A stretch of DNA of 64,000 nucleotides, from contig PYSS01000036.1 in NCBI GenBank assembly GCA_003049465.1, forward strand, positions 1-64,000, read 5' to 3'. A program made the translations under genes and the position numbers. Shown in pieces: positions 32,430-42,335 of this stretch. This DNA comes from Magnaporthiopsis rhizophila (Eukaryota; Ascomycota; Sordariomycetes; Magnaporthales; Magnaporthaceae). Numbering within the stretch: the first letter of the stretch is position 1; each line of letters begins with the position of its first letter. Under the pieces are notes generated by a model. That model did not search any database and was not told where the DNA came from. It saw nothing but the letters and a program-made list of their open reading frames with translations.

Positions 32430-34946
32430 CTATGTAGTTTTGCCTTTGGTGCCTACTGGAAATACACTGCCTACTGCCCTCTTCGTCACAGCTCTCAGCT
32501 GAGAAAATATTCTATCCTTATATGACCAGCCGTGATCACTTTCTTGTGGTTCGGGGGGCTCTTGTGGCTTTTTCGGCGGCCTCGGCGCACGCTTAGCCTG
32601 CCTGTTGCCCGTAGAATGGGCCTTCAACGCCAGGTCCAGCGGCACGTCTTTTAGGGAGCCGTACTGCCGGTACAGCTCCCAGCGCCTCCTAAACGGCACG
32701 TGCTTCTCCATCACCGACTTCTTGAAGCTGCCAACCAGCCTAGCGCTCTCCTCGGTCGCCGTGTCCACCTCAGTCGCCAGAGCCACCAGCGCCTCGTCGC
32801 CGGCGAGCCCAAGGTAGAGCTCCCATCGCTCCTGTGTGGCCTCGGGAAGGTCGGGTGTGTAGACGCCCAGCGACGCCGGCACGAATCCGGCCGTCGAGAC
32901 GGCCTCGGCGAACTCCAGCTCGCAACGCTTGGTCCTGAGCTGCAGGTCCTCAAATCGCTCGCGGATGATATGGAATGCCGCCATATGCCGCCACCTCGTT
33001 CGCAGCGCCGCCGCATTCGCCATCGACTTCGCCTTCCTCTTGACATGCCTTCGGATGGTGTTGAGTGAGCTGGCGGCGGTGCCAATTTCCTCAGGCTGCA
33101 TTGATGTAATCTGGCTGCCAAGGACGTGTATCAGGCTCGCTGTCGTTTCGGCTTGGTCATTGACTTCCTTGATCCAGAGCGCCTTCAAAAGAGGCCCTAG
33201 ACCAGGAAGAAGCCTATCAGCCTCTTCGAGACTCGTCCTCGACGGGACAGGATCGGCGAGCAGTATGGCAAGCCGCCAGCTACGGTCGGCGGCCTCGTCA
33301 TCGACATCGCCACTGCCCCATCTCTTGTACTGCAGCCGAGAAGCGTAGAGATCGAGCACACGCCTTAACCTTGGCGGAATCTCCTTGGGGCATTCATCGT
33401 CCAGCAGCATTGCCGTCACATCATCGATGTTTGCGCAGAGCCCACGAACCAGCACGCTCGCCGCGCCGTGGTCCAGAGCGCCGACGGCCAGGGTCAGCAG
33501 GTCGAGTAGAGTCTGTGTGGTGACAGGGAAGCCGATGCGGAGGGCCAGCGCGAGGATCTGTGCGGCGTGCTGGCCTTGCTCAAAAGCGATTAGGCCGCGG
33601 ATCAGTACCTCGACCACTTCCGATGTCAGGGAGGCGCGCTGGATCAGATAGTCGGTGTACAGAGTGATGTCGGAGGTGCGCAACCAGTGCCGGTAAGTTC
33701 GCCCGAAAAGGGGTGCTTCCTCCGCCACCGCCCGTCGTAGTTTGATCCCGGCGCTGTGGTTGCCGATCAGTCGGCGGACCACATGGTAAAAGCCGGCGAT
33801 GTCGCCGCGCGCCTGGTAAGCGCGAAGTATGCAGATAATGGTTTGTGGCGTGGGGCGCAGGTGGGTGTTGCGAAGCAGGTGGGAAACCACGATACAGGCC
33901 AGCCAGCCCTCGTCCACCTTGATGAGCCCTGCTATCAGCGTGTTGAAGGTATGTATGTCGGGCCGGGTCGACTGGACGTGTAGGTTGAAGCAGATCCTCC
34001 CGACCATGAGCGTGCTCAGCGGTGATTTGGGGCGCTGGCCGTTGGCCAGACGGCCGTTCTGCAATATGCGGGCCTCTGCTTGTTTTGCGATGTGCCATTT
34101 GTCAAATGTGGTCCTCATAACCTGGTTCGAGCGCCTCAGATCCTGGACGGCCACATCGCCGTCAGGATCGAGGTCGTTCTTGTACTTGGGGTGGCCGTCT
34201 GATCTAAGCATCTTGATGCCGTGCCATGCGCCGTCCAGATTTCCCGTGGCGTAGTAGAAGCCATCCAAGTCTCCTCGGTAAGCCTTTGTGAAGGTGGCCA
34301 TCATGAGGTCGTCACTCAAGGCCATAATACTGTCTGTCGACGCGGCGACGTGACGATAATTCATGGGGTGACGGTATCCCCCGGGGCGCTGAGCTTCCTC
34401 TGCAGCGACAGCAGCTTCCAGCTCCACAGTATCTATCCGTTTGGTCGCTTCGAGGGCCTCCATTGGCGCATGTATCTGGCGTGGGTGGTACAGTCGTAAC
34501 AGGTATTCGTGGCGGGCGTTTTTGCGGTTGTGGTGGTGTTTGAGCTGGAATTGTGGCGAGCATATTGACCATAGAGCCTCCGCAATGCCATCGCGGCTCG
34601 ATTCCACGTCCCACGGGCCCTCGCGACCGTCCTCGGCTCGCATGAAGGGCTTGATCTCGGCGGGCGGGGAGCTGGGGTCTGGTTTTAGACAGGGCAGGCT
34701 TGATCGGGCGTCGCTGAATATGAGGTCGAGCATGTCGATGGACAGCACGGGTGAGCCATTTTGAGAGAGGGTATGGGTCAGAGCTGCCGCAGCACCAGCG
34801 CAGGAGGCGCCTAACCTCCTTCTCCGGTCCAATGATGGCGTATTGGCGATCTGGAGGGGGGCTATGGCGAGAGTGGCGGCCGCGAGGCATGCCCGGCATT
34901 GGCTGGCGCCGTATGCATGAGCAGCCCGGGACCAAAGCAGTTGCAT
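32430..34946 (-). CDS. Mitochondrial PPR-like protein
   Basis: Single exon of 838 aa. The open frame extends upstream to a TTG at 35039, but the first ATG is at 34946 and starts a plausible mitochondrial presequence: MQLLWSRAAHAYGASQCRAC, then Ala-rich, then an Arg cluster (SLDRRRRLG). The central region has helical-hairpin repeats of pentatricopeptide type, for example RPDIHTFNTLIAGLIKVDEG, TPQTIICILRAYQARGDIAG and SEVVEVLIRGLIAFEQGQHA. The C-terminus is basic (NRQAKRAPRPPKK). Such fungal proteins bind organelle RNA and act in mitochondrial RNA stability or translation; the target is unknown. Divergent from the CZIB gene. Confidence 0.7.
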   Translation of the reverse strand: MQLLWSRAAHAYGASQCRACLAAATLAIAPLQIANTPSLDRRRRLGASCAGAAAALTHTLSQNGSPVLSIDMLDLIFSDARSSLPCLKPDPSSPPAEIKPFMRAEDGREGPWDVESSRDGIAEALWSICSPQFQLKHHHNRKNARHEYLLRLYHPRQIHAPMEALEATKRIDTVELEAAVAAEEAQRPGGYRHPMNYRHVAASTDSIMALSDDLMMATFTKAYRGDLDGFYYATGNLDGAWHGIKMLRSDGHPKYKNDLDPDGDVAVQDLRRSNQVMRTTFDKWHIAKQAEARILQNGRLANGQRPKSPLSTLMVGRICFNLHVQSTRPDIHTFNTLIAGLIKVDEGWLACIVVSHLLRNTHLRPTPQTIICILRAYQARGDIAGFYHVVRRLIGNHSAGIKLRRAVAEEAPLFGRTYRHWLRTSDITLYTDYLIQRASLTSEVVEVLIRGLIAFEQGQHAAQILALALRIGFPVTTQTLLDLLTLAVGALDHGAASVLVRGLCANIDDVTAMLLDDECPKEIPPRLRRVLDLYASRLQYKRWGSGDVDDEAADRSWRLAILLADPVPSRTSLEEADRLLPGLGPLLKALWIKEVNDQAETTASLIHVLGSQITSMQPEEIGTAASSLNTIRRHVKRKAKSMANAAALRTRWRHMAAFHIIRERFEDLQLRTKRCELEFAEAVSTAGFVPASLGVYTPDLPEATQERWELYLGLAGDEALVALATEVDTATEESARLVGSFKKSVMEKHVPFRRRWELYRQYGSLKDVPLDLALKAHSTGNRQAKRAPRPPKKPQEPPEPQESDHGWSYKDRIFSQLRAVTKRAVGSVFPVGTKGKTT

Positions 34947-35375
34947 GCTCGCGACATTTCGATTCGGTCCTGGTCGGTTCGCGAGAAGCGAGGGCTTGTG
35001 CCGCTGAGGGGTGTGGTCTAATGCTGTGGATGAGCACAAAATCTCCAGTTTGCCTTGACTTCGAGTTCGAAAGCTCCTGCTGCGGGAGCGGGACGGGCGC
35101 CTCCAATTGGTGCGCAGTTAGAAATTATGGGCCTAATCGATAAGAGATCCCTCAATGCAGCCCCACTTCAGACAGCTTCCTTCTGTCGTCAGTGAAGTCA
35201 CACCAGCGTTGAAGGCGGGGCTGTGTCATCGAGTTTGCGCCAAACGGCAGTTTGAAAGCTTCAGTCTTCCGTTGTAGTCCAGACTCGGCCGGCTACCATT
35301 GATTGAAAACCAGCGCGAAACCAAGATTTGAGCTCTAGCGGCAATATCTCGACCCAGAAGGCACCTCTATGCACA
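34947..35375. promoter_or_regulatory. Divergent intergenic region, PPR-like and CZIB genes
   Basis: 429 bp lie between the two start codons, so both promoters are here. No specific motif claimed. Confidence 0.5.
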
Positions 35376-36061
35376 ATGTTTGCCCTGTCTTTGACAGCAG
35401 AGATGCAGGGGTGAGTTCCAGGACGAGGGAGGTCCGCTTCGCAGTCCCATCAGGGTATCAATCTAAACCGTGGCCATCAGGGTTACAAATCTCCGCCCCA
35501 GCGACACTGAAGAGAACCCGTTCTGGTACACCTTCAAGGTCCAGTGCACGTCATGCCGAGAGACTCATCCCAACTGGGTCAGCGTCAGCCGCTTTGAGAC
35601 CAACGAGATCAGCGGAAGCAGAGGGGAGGCAAACTTTGTGTGGAAGTGCAAGAACTGCAAGGTTTGTGAAGCTATGGCCGGTGAATACAAGGCCAGGCTC
35701 GTTGTGTTGACATGCCCGGACGACAGAGGGAGTCCTCAGCCTCGATCAAGGCCGCCCCAGCTGCGTACGAAGCTGCGGAGCCAGCCAAGTCACAGAAGAT
35801 TATCGAGTTCGACTGCCGTGGACTGGAGTTTACCGAGTTCAAGCCCGAGGTATGTCGGTGTGGCCTAATCAGGGCATATGCGTCGAAATTGCTGACAGTA
35901 TGTCTTCGTTGGACAAGGGCAACTGGATGGCCGAAGGAGCCGAGTCTGGAACCAAATTCACCGATATAGACCTCACAGAAGGCGAGTGGTTCGACTACGA
36001 TGAGAAGGCAGGTGATGAGGTCAGCATCAAGGATCTCAAATGGGATATCCAGCGGGCGTGA
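35376..36061 (+). CDS. CXXC zinc-binding protein (CZIB/UPF0587, DUF866)
   Basis: Four exons, 35376-35410, 35481-35661, 35727-35849 and 35918-36061, with introns of 70, 65 and 68 bp, give 160 aa, the same length as human CZIB (C1orf123). The start reads MFALSLTAEMQGVTNLRPSD. The two zinc-ligand pairs are CTSC (KVQCTSCRETHPNW) and CKNC (FVWKCKNCKRESS, built across an intron). The family end FDCRGLEFTEFKPEGNWMAE, then SGTKFTDIDLTEGEWFDYDE, is clear. The human protein binds zinc and has been linked to copper-chaperone interactions; in fungi its role is undefined. Each piece is too short to be noticed alone, so the join matters. Confidence 0.93.
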
Positions 36062-36436
36062 GAGGGGATGGGAGACTAAGCTCGTTTCAGTCCACGATTA
36101 AGGGAATAATTGATCAATCAATCGTCAACCGCTCGTGCGCTTGCTCAGGGCTCCATGTGAAGTTGTTCAGGCCTCCAGGCTGGGATGTTGTTGATTTGGG
36201 ACCCCCTGAACGTTGGTAAGCTCCAGACAAGCTCAGCGGTTGAAGGCAGGACCCGGCTGCTAGAAGCCCCACCTGTCCGGAGATTCTGCCCCACAAGAGG
36301 ACAAGAAATTTTTGGCGTGCTTCCCGCGTCGCTTCAGGGCTGGTCCCTGAGGAAATGGAAAGTTCATGAATTGAGCGCGACATCATCATCCATAACACCA
36401 CCGACGCGGCTACAGATCCCAAGCACAACCGCTAGC
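36062..36436. other. Short intergenic / leader region
   Basis: Between two co-oriented genes. The Rpr2-type open frame extends upstream through this stretch to 36185, but the sequence there is not protein-like and I treat it as leader. Confidence 0.5.
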
Positions 36437-37075
36437 ATGGCTCAGCTTGACCATCTCGCCGGCCAGATGAGCTTTCTGACCGACGCCGCGCACCTGCTGG
36501 CCAAGTCGGCGCCCGAGACGTCGGCTTATCTGATGAGCCGGCGCAACGCGCTGCTTCTGTGCCACGACACTCCTCTCTCCGACGTGCAAAGGCAGCATGT
36601 GTGCACCAGCTGCGGCCATATCATAGTCCCCGGCCACGAAGACGCACTAAAGGTGGAGGCCGCTGCAGCGGTACGGTCCAAGACGAGGCCCCGTCAGCGA
36701 CCAAGCCCCAAAACATCCAAGCCTCCGGCACTTCCAACAGCCGGATCCGTGGCAAGCAGCAAGGAGCGGCGGGGCGCTTCAAAGACGTATACCTGCGGTA
36801 TGTGCCATCGGTACACCAAGATCACTCTACCTCCAGCTCCTGCGGTCGTGCGGAGGAGACCAAAGGTGGCAGCAATATTAGCAACACCGTCGTCGTCATC
36901 GTCAAACCGGACGGAGGGAAACGCGGATGCGGAAAAGCCCCTGCCGTCTGCAAACTCAAGCAGCAAGAAGCGGGCAAAGAGCCGGAAAGCAGGGCTCCAG
37001 GCCTTGCTGAGCCAGGCACAGAAAGACACGGCCAGAAAACCCGGCCTGTCCTTGGCCGACTTTATGAGGAAATGA
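36437..37075 (+). CDS. RNase P / RNase MRP subunit, Rpr2/Rpp21/Snm1 family
   Basis: Single exon of 212 aa from the ATG at 36437 (GCTAGCATGGCT), which begins MAQLDHLAGQMSFLTDAAHL. The N-terminal helices (LLAKSAPETSAYLMSRRNAL) and HVCTSCGHIIVPG are followed, after a basic linker, by KTYTCGMCHRYTKI. The four cysteines in two CxxC pairs form the zinc ribbon of the Rpr2/Snm1 family. The C-terminus is Ser/Lys-rich, ending GLSLADFMRK. These proteins bind the RNA of RNase P (tRNA 5' maturation) or RNase MRP (rRNA processing). Because the linker is long and the insert is between the CxxC pairs, it may correspond to Snm1 rather than Rpr2; I cannot decide. Confidence 0.8.
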   Translation: MAQLDHLAGQMSFLTDAAHLLAKSAPETSAYLMSRRNALLLCHDTPLSDVQRQHVCTSCGHIIVPGHEDALKVEAAAAVRSKTRPRQRPSPKTSKPPALPTAGSVASSKERRGASKTYTCGMCHRYTKITLPPAPAVVRRRPKVAAILATPSSSSSNRTEGNADAEKPLPSANSSSKKRAKSRKAGLQALLSQAQKDTARKPGLSLADFMRK

Positions 37076-37952
37076 TTTCGAGGAAATTATGGAAGCCATT
37101 GCAGCGTGCTGCCCGCTGTGTCATTTCTTGCATAACCCGGCTCGATTTCCTGACGCAAGCGCCGGAACGGGCCAGCGGCCAGGACGGACGAGCCAGTCGA
37201 TCGGGATTTAGCCGTCATCTTGGCGCGCAGCCCCTGCAACCCGAACCGCTGGACTCCACGGCAGTCGGCATGGGATGTCATATGGCAGGGGCTGAACAGT
37301 GCTGATGTGAGCAGCGCAGCGGTCTCTCAAACAACTCCATTGTCAGCATGCTCGCTCGGGGTCAACACACCACAAAGGGTATTTTTGGCCGGAAAATCTG
37401 TGGATCGCGGGACCACGATGGCCGCTGCGGCCCAATGACGGCGCCACAATGCGTGGGCTTTACCAGGGGTCCCGACCATTGGTCCCGCACCTGCGTGCAT
37501 CTTGCCCCCAAACGTGGTTTTTCTGACTTAATGGGTTTGGGTCTGGGATCCTGCTGTGGCTGGGCGTGCAGGCAGATGCCGGAGTTGACTGGGCAATCCG
37601 GGCGTCGCCTCCCCGGACTCTTCATTCCTTCTTCCATCGTTCTAGTTGCTTTCTCATACCGAGCCTGGCCACGGCAACCTTGGGTGATAATTGACATCCT
37701 TTGATTTTCCCTGTGGGCTGATCTGCCTTTGCATCTGGAAGAGAGAAGATCGACCTTCCCACGCGTCTGAAAAAATAAGCCACTGAAAGCGTACCAGCAA
37801 AGAGCCCAGTCTGACTGGCATTGCAAAAATCCCCTCCCATCCCGGGCTGCGCCGCTGTTCCGCATCTTTCTACTCGTTTACTCGAGGACAGTCGAACGAA
37901 GGAGGACACGAAGAAGTATAGTCAAGAAAAAGAAAACAGAAAATCAGCCAAG
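37076..37952. other. Intergenic, promoter of the surface protein
   Basis: No coding feature. An A/G-rich leader (GAAAAAGAAAACAG region) precedes the ATG at 37953. Confidence 0.5.
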
Positions 37953-38957
37953 ATGACGGCACCAGACCCCGTGGCGTATTTCAGCAACTGGCAGTTCTCG
38001 ACCAACAAGACCAAGTTCGAATGCCCCGGCATGGACACGGCGGCGTGCAAACCGCCCGGCAACGCATGCGCGCGCGATCCCAACACGGGGCAGCAATACT
38101 GCTGCGACGGCCCGCCGGACAAGGGACGCGTCTGCTGGGGGTTCGAGTCGCCCTGCAAGTCGGACGGCTCGACCATCAACTGCACCGACGGCAAGCGCAG
38201 GTTCTGCTGCCGCTCCGGCTTCGAGAAGTGCAGCGAGACGCCGGACCAGGCCGCCGGGATCTGCTGGAGCACCCACCACGACCCGCTCAACAACGTCACC
38301 TTCAGCCACCTCAGCAGCGTCCACAGCAGCCTCAACGCCAGCCGGCCGAGCGCGACGTCGCTGCCCTTTGACCTCTTCTCCATCGTGAGCGCGACTGCCA
38401 CCGCGCCCTTCGCCACCGCCTCGGGCCCCGCCCAAACGACTACGTCCGCGGGCGGGACGTCCACCCCGCCGCCCGCGGCCCCGGCCGAGGGATCTTCTTC
38501 GCCCGTGTCGGGCGGCGCCATCGCGGGTATCGTCATCGGTGCCGTGGCCGGCATTGCCCTCATCGGAGTCGCCGTCTTCTTCCTTCTCAGGAGGCGCAGG
38601 AGAGCCGCACACGCGTACGAGGCGCCGCCGGAGGGGTCCGCCGCGGGGCCCAATGAGAAGCACGGGAGCGATCCGAGCGGGCCCGTCGAGGCGCCGGCGA
38701 GCCCCACGACGGCTGGGTACGACGGGTCCCTGTACGGAAAGCCCGGCGCAAAGCCAGGCCTCTACAACCACCATCACCAGCAGCCGCCGCCGCAGGAGCT
38801 GGGGTCGGACGCGGGCGCGCGCTCGGAACTGCCGGGCGAGGCGCCATCGGAGCTCCCCGCCAGCCCCGTGCCGACCGCCGGGGTTTCGACCATGACGACG
38901 CCGCCCAGCCAGTATTACCCCAGCCCGTTTACGGATACGAGGAGTCCGGCTTCATGA
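37953..38957 (+). CDS. Cys-rich single-pass membrane protein, no clear signal peptide
   Basis: Single exon of 334 aa from the ATG at 37953 (AGCCAAGATGACG). Residues 1-105 are Cys-rich (CPGMDTAACKPPGNAC, YCCDGPP, RFCCRSGFEKC), resembling fungal extracellular disulfide modules. A Ser/Thr/Pro/Ala stretch follows and then one membrane segment at about 190-212 (AIAGIVIGAVAGIALIGVAV) with an RRRRR stop-transfer on its inner side. The cytoplasmic tail is Pro/Gly/His-rich. The plan is that of fungal WSC/Mid2-like surface sensors, yet no N-terminal signal peptide is visible (MTAPDPVAYFSNWQFSTNKT). Either a missed upstream exon supplies it or the membrane segment acts as a signal anchor. Function unknown. 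Confidence 0.75.
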   Translation: MTAPDPVAYFSNWQFSTNKTKFECPGMDTAACKPPGNACARDPNTGQQYCCDGPPDKGRVCWGFESPCKSDGSTINCTDGKRRFCCRSGFEKCSETPDQAAGICWSTHHDPLNNVTFSHLSSVHSSLNASRPSATSLPFDLFSIVSATATAPFATASGPAQTTTSAGGTSTPPPAAPAEGSSSPVSGGAIAGIVIGAVAGIALIGVAVFFLLRRRRRAAHAYEAPPEGSAAGPNEKHGSDPSGPVEAPASPTTAGYDGSLYGKPGAKPGLYNHHHQQPPPQELGSDAGARSELPGEAPSELPASPVPTAGVSTMTTPPSQYYPSPFTDTRSPAS

Positions 38958-39306
38958 GGGTGATGGGAAGGATGGGTGGGTAGTCGTCTATCGAGTATCT
39001 AAGGACAAGCGTGGTGCGACGTTGGTGAAATATGGCATTCTGTTCTAACGTGTCTTGATGCCGCACGCGAGCCATTTTGTGCCTCTTATCATCTTTCAGC
39101 GTAACATAGTTTTATTATTCCTAGACCACTTTCGAGGTCATGGTGTTAGCCACCACATCGACTTCTGGAGGGTAATGTGTTATAGCGACCGCCAGACACA
39201 CAGTGCAGTGCCACTGCTGCCCGGGTGGTACTTCTGCCCGGGCTGCAAGCAGTAACCTCTCTGCCTTCTCCTTCACTCTCCCGTCCCCTGGCTAGTCTCT
39301 CCCGGC
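38958..39306. other. Intergenic between convergent genes
   Basis: 3' flanks of the surface protein and the GH31 gene. Nothing recognised. Confidence 0.5.
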
Positions 39307-41925
39307 CTACCCATCGTCAGCAACACTACACGTAGGCTGAGCCCCCTCGTCTGCAACCAGCAGCTCCATAACAGCAGCACGCAGCCCCTCGCTCATATCA
39401 ACAGCCGCCAGCCGCGCCACAACCTCCAGCCTCGCCAGCTCCTCCTCCCCATCACCGCCGAGCGCAGCCCAGACGGCCTCCTTGAGCGTATACTCGATCT
39501 GCGCGGCGTCGAGCACGGCCCGGATCCGGCGTCGCGCGTCGCTGCGCGTAAACCCCGGCGCGGCGCCCAGCTCCACGACAATGTGTGCGCCGAGGGGCAC
39601 GTTGTGGATCCTGAGGCCGACGCCACGTCCGTCCTCGACTGTCTCGAACCTTGGCGTGGCCAGGCCGCTCCCGTTCTTCTCTAGGCAGACGGTGGTGCGG
39701 GTTTTCACAGGCCGCCAGCCAGGGAAGCCGAGCCTCCAGGTCCGGGCGCGTTTTCGCCGTGGTAGTGGCGAACGGGATGGCTGCTTGATGTCGACCCTGC
39801 CTTTGGCCTGGTTGAACCTTATCGATGTCGTGACCAGCTCCAGCTCTTCCGGGCGGCCCGCCTCATCATCCTCGTCCGGCTCTTCGTGCAGGTCAAAGGC
39901 ACCGTCCGCGCCGACGACGATGACCACCTCGAGCGCCTCGGGGTTCGCGGCGCCGTTGGTCGGCTTAGCCGCGTCGTCCAGTGGGATAATCGCGCCGGCC
40001 TTCGCAAAGACAGGGTAGAAGGCCAGCGGGCGGCTGATGCGCAACTCGCGGTCGCCGCCGTACACGGTCCCTTGGAAGAAGTCGACCCAGGTGCCCGGCG
40101 GCAGCCACCCTTTCGTCCGGGCCAGGCCGAGCTTCGGATCGGCAGGCTCCGTGATGGGCATGACGAGCAGCTCCGTGCCGAACAGGTAGCTGTTCTCGTA
40201 CCTGTACGCCTCGTCGCGCTCCGGGTGTTCCCAGTACAGCGGTTGGACGAGCGGCAAGCCCTCGACAGCATCGCGCACGTTCATCGAGTGCAGGTACGGC
40301 AGCAGGCGGTGGCGTAGCCGAAGAAACAGCGTGGCGGCCTCTCGCGGCCCGTCGGCGCTGGGCGAAGAAGAAGAAGAAGACGGGAGGCGCCAGGGCTCCT
40401 TGGCGACCCAGTCGCTGCGCGTCGAGTGCAGGCGCAGCACGGGCGAGAAGCAGCCGAGCTGGATCCAGCGCGCCGTCCGCTCGTCGTCGCGGTCGCCGCC
40501 CATGTGCCCGCCCACGTCGTGGCTCCACCAGCCGTAGCCGACGTTGGCCGCCGTGGCCGTGAAGGCCGGCTGGAACCGCAGGCTCGCCCACGACGCCACC
40601 GTGTCGCCCGAGAACCCGATCGGGTACCGGTGGCTTCCCGGGCCGGCGTATCGCGAGAGGATGAGCGGCCGCCCGTGTTGCCGTCTGGCGCTGCTGTTAT
40701 TGTCGGCGAAGTGGAGGTGGTTGAGAACCCACAGCGGATCGACGCCGCGCATGCGCGAGTGCTCACCCTGCTGCCAGTCGATCCACCAAAAGTCGGCGCC
40801 GAGCGGCCGCAGCAGCACGTCAAAGTAGGCGCGCGCGTACCGCCTGTCGGTGATGTCAAACGTCACGGGTTCGCCATCGCCGTCACGGCCCACGGCGCGC
40901 GCGAACTCGGCGTACCGCTCCTCGTAGCTGTGCACGCCGTCGGCCGGGTGCTCGTTCAGCGTCAGCTTCAGCCCGCGCTCGTGCAGCGCCGCCACAAAAC
41001 CCTTGGGGTCCGGGAACAGGTTCCGGTTCCACGTATACCCCGTCCAGCCCGTCTGTCCGGCGTCGGCGACGCGCCGGTCCGACGAAGCGGTCAGGTGCCA
41101 GTCCATGTCCAGCACGGCGACGGACAGTGGCACGCCGTGGTTGCGGAACTCGTCCATCAGCTTCAGGTACGACTCGGCGGAATACGGGTAGTAGCGGCTC
41201 CACCAGTTACCCAGCGCCCAGCGCGGCAAGACCGGTGGGGATCCCGAGACGAGGTACAGCGCCTTGACGGCAGCGCGGTAGTCGTGGCCGTACGCGAAGA
41301 GATAGCCGTCGACGCGGCGGCCGCTGCCCGGCGGCATGCGCGGGGCGACGAAGCCGTCGTCGGTGAAGAGCATGGACCCGGAGTCGTCGACGCTGGCGTA
41401 GCCCGCGCGCGACACGACGCCCGTGCCCCAGCTGGCGACGCGGCCGTCGACGCCGTCGAGCGTGCGCGCCGTCCCGCCCAGGTTCTTCTCGTCGGGCTCG
41501 CCGTAGCGCCAGAGGCTGCGGGTATGGCCAAAGACGAGCGCGTACAGGCCGTGCGCGCTAAACTCTTCGCCGCGGTTGTACGTCAGCTTGAACCGCGACG
41601 TCGTGATCTCCAGCCAGCAGCAACCGTTGTCGTCCGTGGTGGTCCGGACGGTGAAGTCTTGAAAAGTGCCCGCGCGGTTTCTGTGCTTGGCAAAGGCCGA
41701 CGGCCGGTCCTCGAAGCGGCCGTCGGGCGCCCACTCGTAGCGCACGAGGCCGTCGGCGAGGACCGTGAACCGGTACTTGTCTCCGACGACTTTGCCATCT
41801 TTGCTCCTTGTGTACGTTGGGCTGGCGGAGCCGGCCGCGCACGAATCTGAAAGATGACATGTCCCCATTGTCGCTTGGGATAGGCGGTTGATTATCTGGG
41901 ATGAGATGTTGGATCGTAAAGGCAT
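39307..41925 (-). CDS. Intronless GH31 alpha-glycosidase, bacterial-like
   Basis: One exon of 872 aa from the ATG at 41925; a second in-frame ATG at 41868 (MGTCHLSDS) is an alternative start. The N-terminal beta-sandwich (YRFTVLADGLVRYEWAPDGR, FEDRPSAFA) leads into the GH31 barrel: LPRWALGNWWSRYYPYS, then VLDMDWHLT with the probable nucleophile Asp273, WNRNLFPDPKGF, DFWWIDWQQGE, and LSRYAGPGSHRYPIGFSGDT with the probable acid/base Asp441. GYGWWSHDVGGHMGG follows. The DMDWH form of the nucleophile motif differs from the WxDMNE of classical fungal maltases and from alpha-xylosidases, and recalls a group found mainly in bacteria. No signal peptide is visible, so it may be intracellular. The sugar substrate is undetermined. 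Confidence 0.88.
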   Translation of the reverse strand: MPLRSNISSQIINRLSQATMGTCHLSDSCAAGSASPTYTRSKDGKVVGDKYRFTVLADGLVRYEWAPDGRFEDRPSAFAKHRNRAGTFQDFTVRTTTDDNGCCWLEITTSRFKLTYNRGEEFSAHGLYALVFGHTRSLWRYGEPDEKNLGGTARTLDGVDGRVASWGTGVVSRAGYASVDDSGSMLFTDDGFVAPRMPPGSGRRVDGYLFAYGHDYRAAVKALYLVSGSPPVLPRWALGNWWSRYYPYSAESYLKLMDEFRNHGVPLSVAVLDMDWHLTASSDRRVADAGQTGWTGYTWNRNLFPDPKGFVAALHERGLKLTLNEHPADGVHSYEERYAEFARAVGRDGDGEPVTFDITDRRYARAYFDVLLRPLGADFWWIDWQQGEHSRMRGVDPLWVLNHLHFADNNSSARRQHGRPLILSRYAGPGSHRYPIGFSGDTVASWASLRFQPAFTATAANVGYGWWSHDVGGHMGGDRDDERTARWIQLGCFSPVLRLHSTRSDWVAKEPWRLPSSSSSSPSADGPREAATLFLRLRHRLLPYLHSMNVRDAVEGLPLVQPLYWEHPERDEAYRYENSYLFGTELLVMPITEPADPKLGLARTKGWLPPGTWVDFFQGTVYGGDRELRISRPLAFYPVFAKAGAIIPLDDAAKPTNGAANPEALEVVIVVGADGAFDLHEEPDEDDEAGRPEELELVTTSIRFNQAKGRVDIKQPSRSPLPRRKRARTWRLGFPGWRPVKTRTTVCLEKNGSGLATPRFETVEDGRGVGLRIHNVPLGAHIVVELGAAPGFTRSDARRRIRAVLDAAQIEYTLKEAVWAALGGDGEEELARLEVVARLAAVDMSEGLRAAVMELLVADEGAQPTCSVADDG

Positions 41926-42335
41926 TCATCCCATCGGGCCAAGGCTAGCCGCGCACGTGCAGCAGCACGAATCGGCTCTGCTCATGCAGGACGAAAGGCT
42001 GGCGCTGGTCCTTCCACCTACGCCACCACCAAAAATGGAGAGTTCAGGAACCATAGAGGAACAGGAAGGCTGCGGGCGATAGGAAACGGTATGGGTATAA
42101 GAAGGATATAGATATGAGAAATGATGCGCGAACGGAGTATATGGAATATTTGAGGAGTATTCGAGGCCAGCATTGCCTGGATGTTCCCCTACACAAAAAG
42201 GAGAAATTGCCTAGATAGATTCGCCCGCTACCCAGATCTGCGCTCGCTCATAATACATGTACCACTTTTCCATCCATTCCAAGTATACGATAAGTAAAAA
42301 AGGCGACCGCGGCCGTAATAATGCCGTGTCGTCAC
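41926..42335. other. Intergenic between tandem minus-strand genes
   Basis: GH31 promoter and HEL2 3' flank, AT-rich in the middle (42080-42300). Nothing else recognised. Confidence 0.5.

Noticed and set aside
34946..35039. Upstream extension of the PPR-like frame
   Set aside because: Begins at TTG and precedes a good mitochondrial presequence starting at the ATG at 34946.
40426..41850. 474-codon plus-strand frame opposite the GH31 gene
   Set aside because: Shadow of a GC-rich coding region; Val/Arg/Ala-rich with no domain, while the minus strand carries full GH31 motifs.
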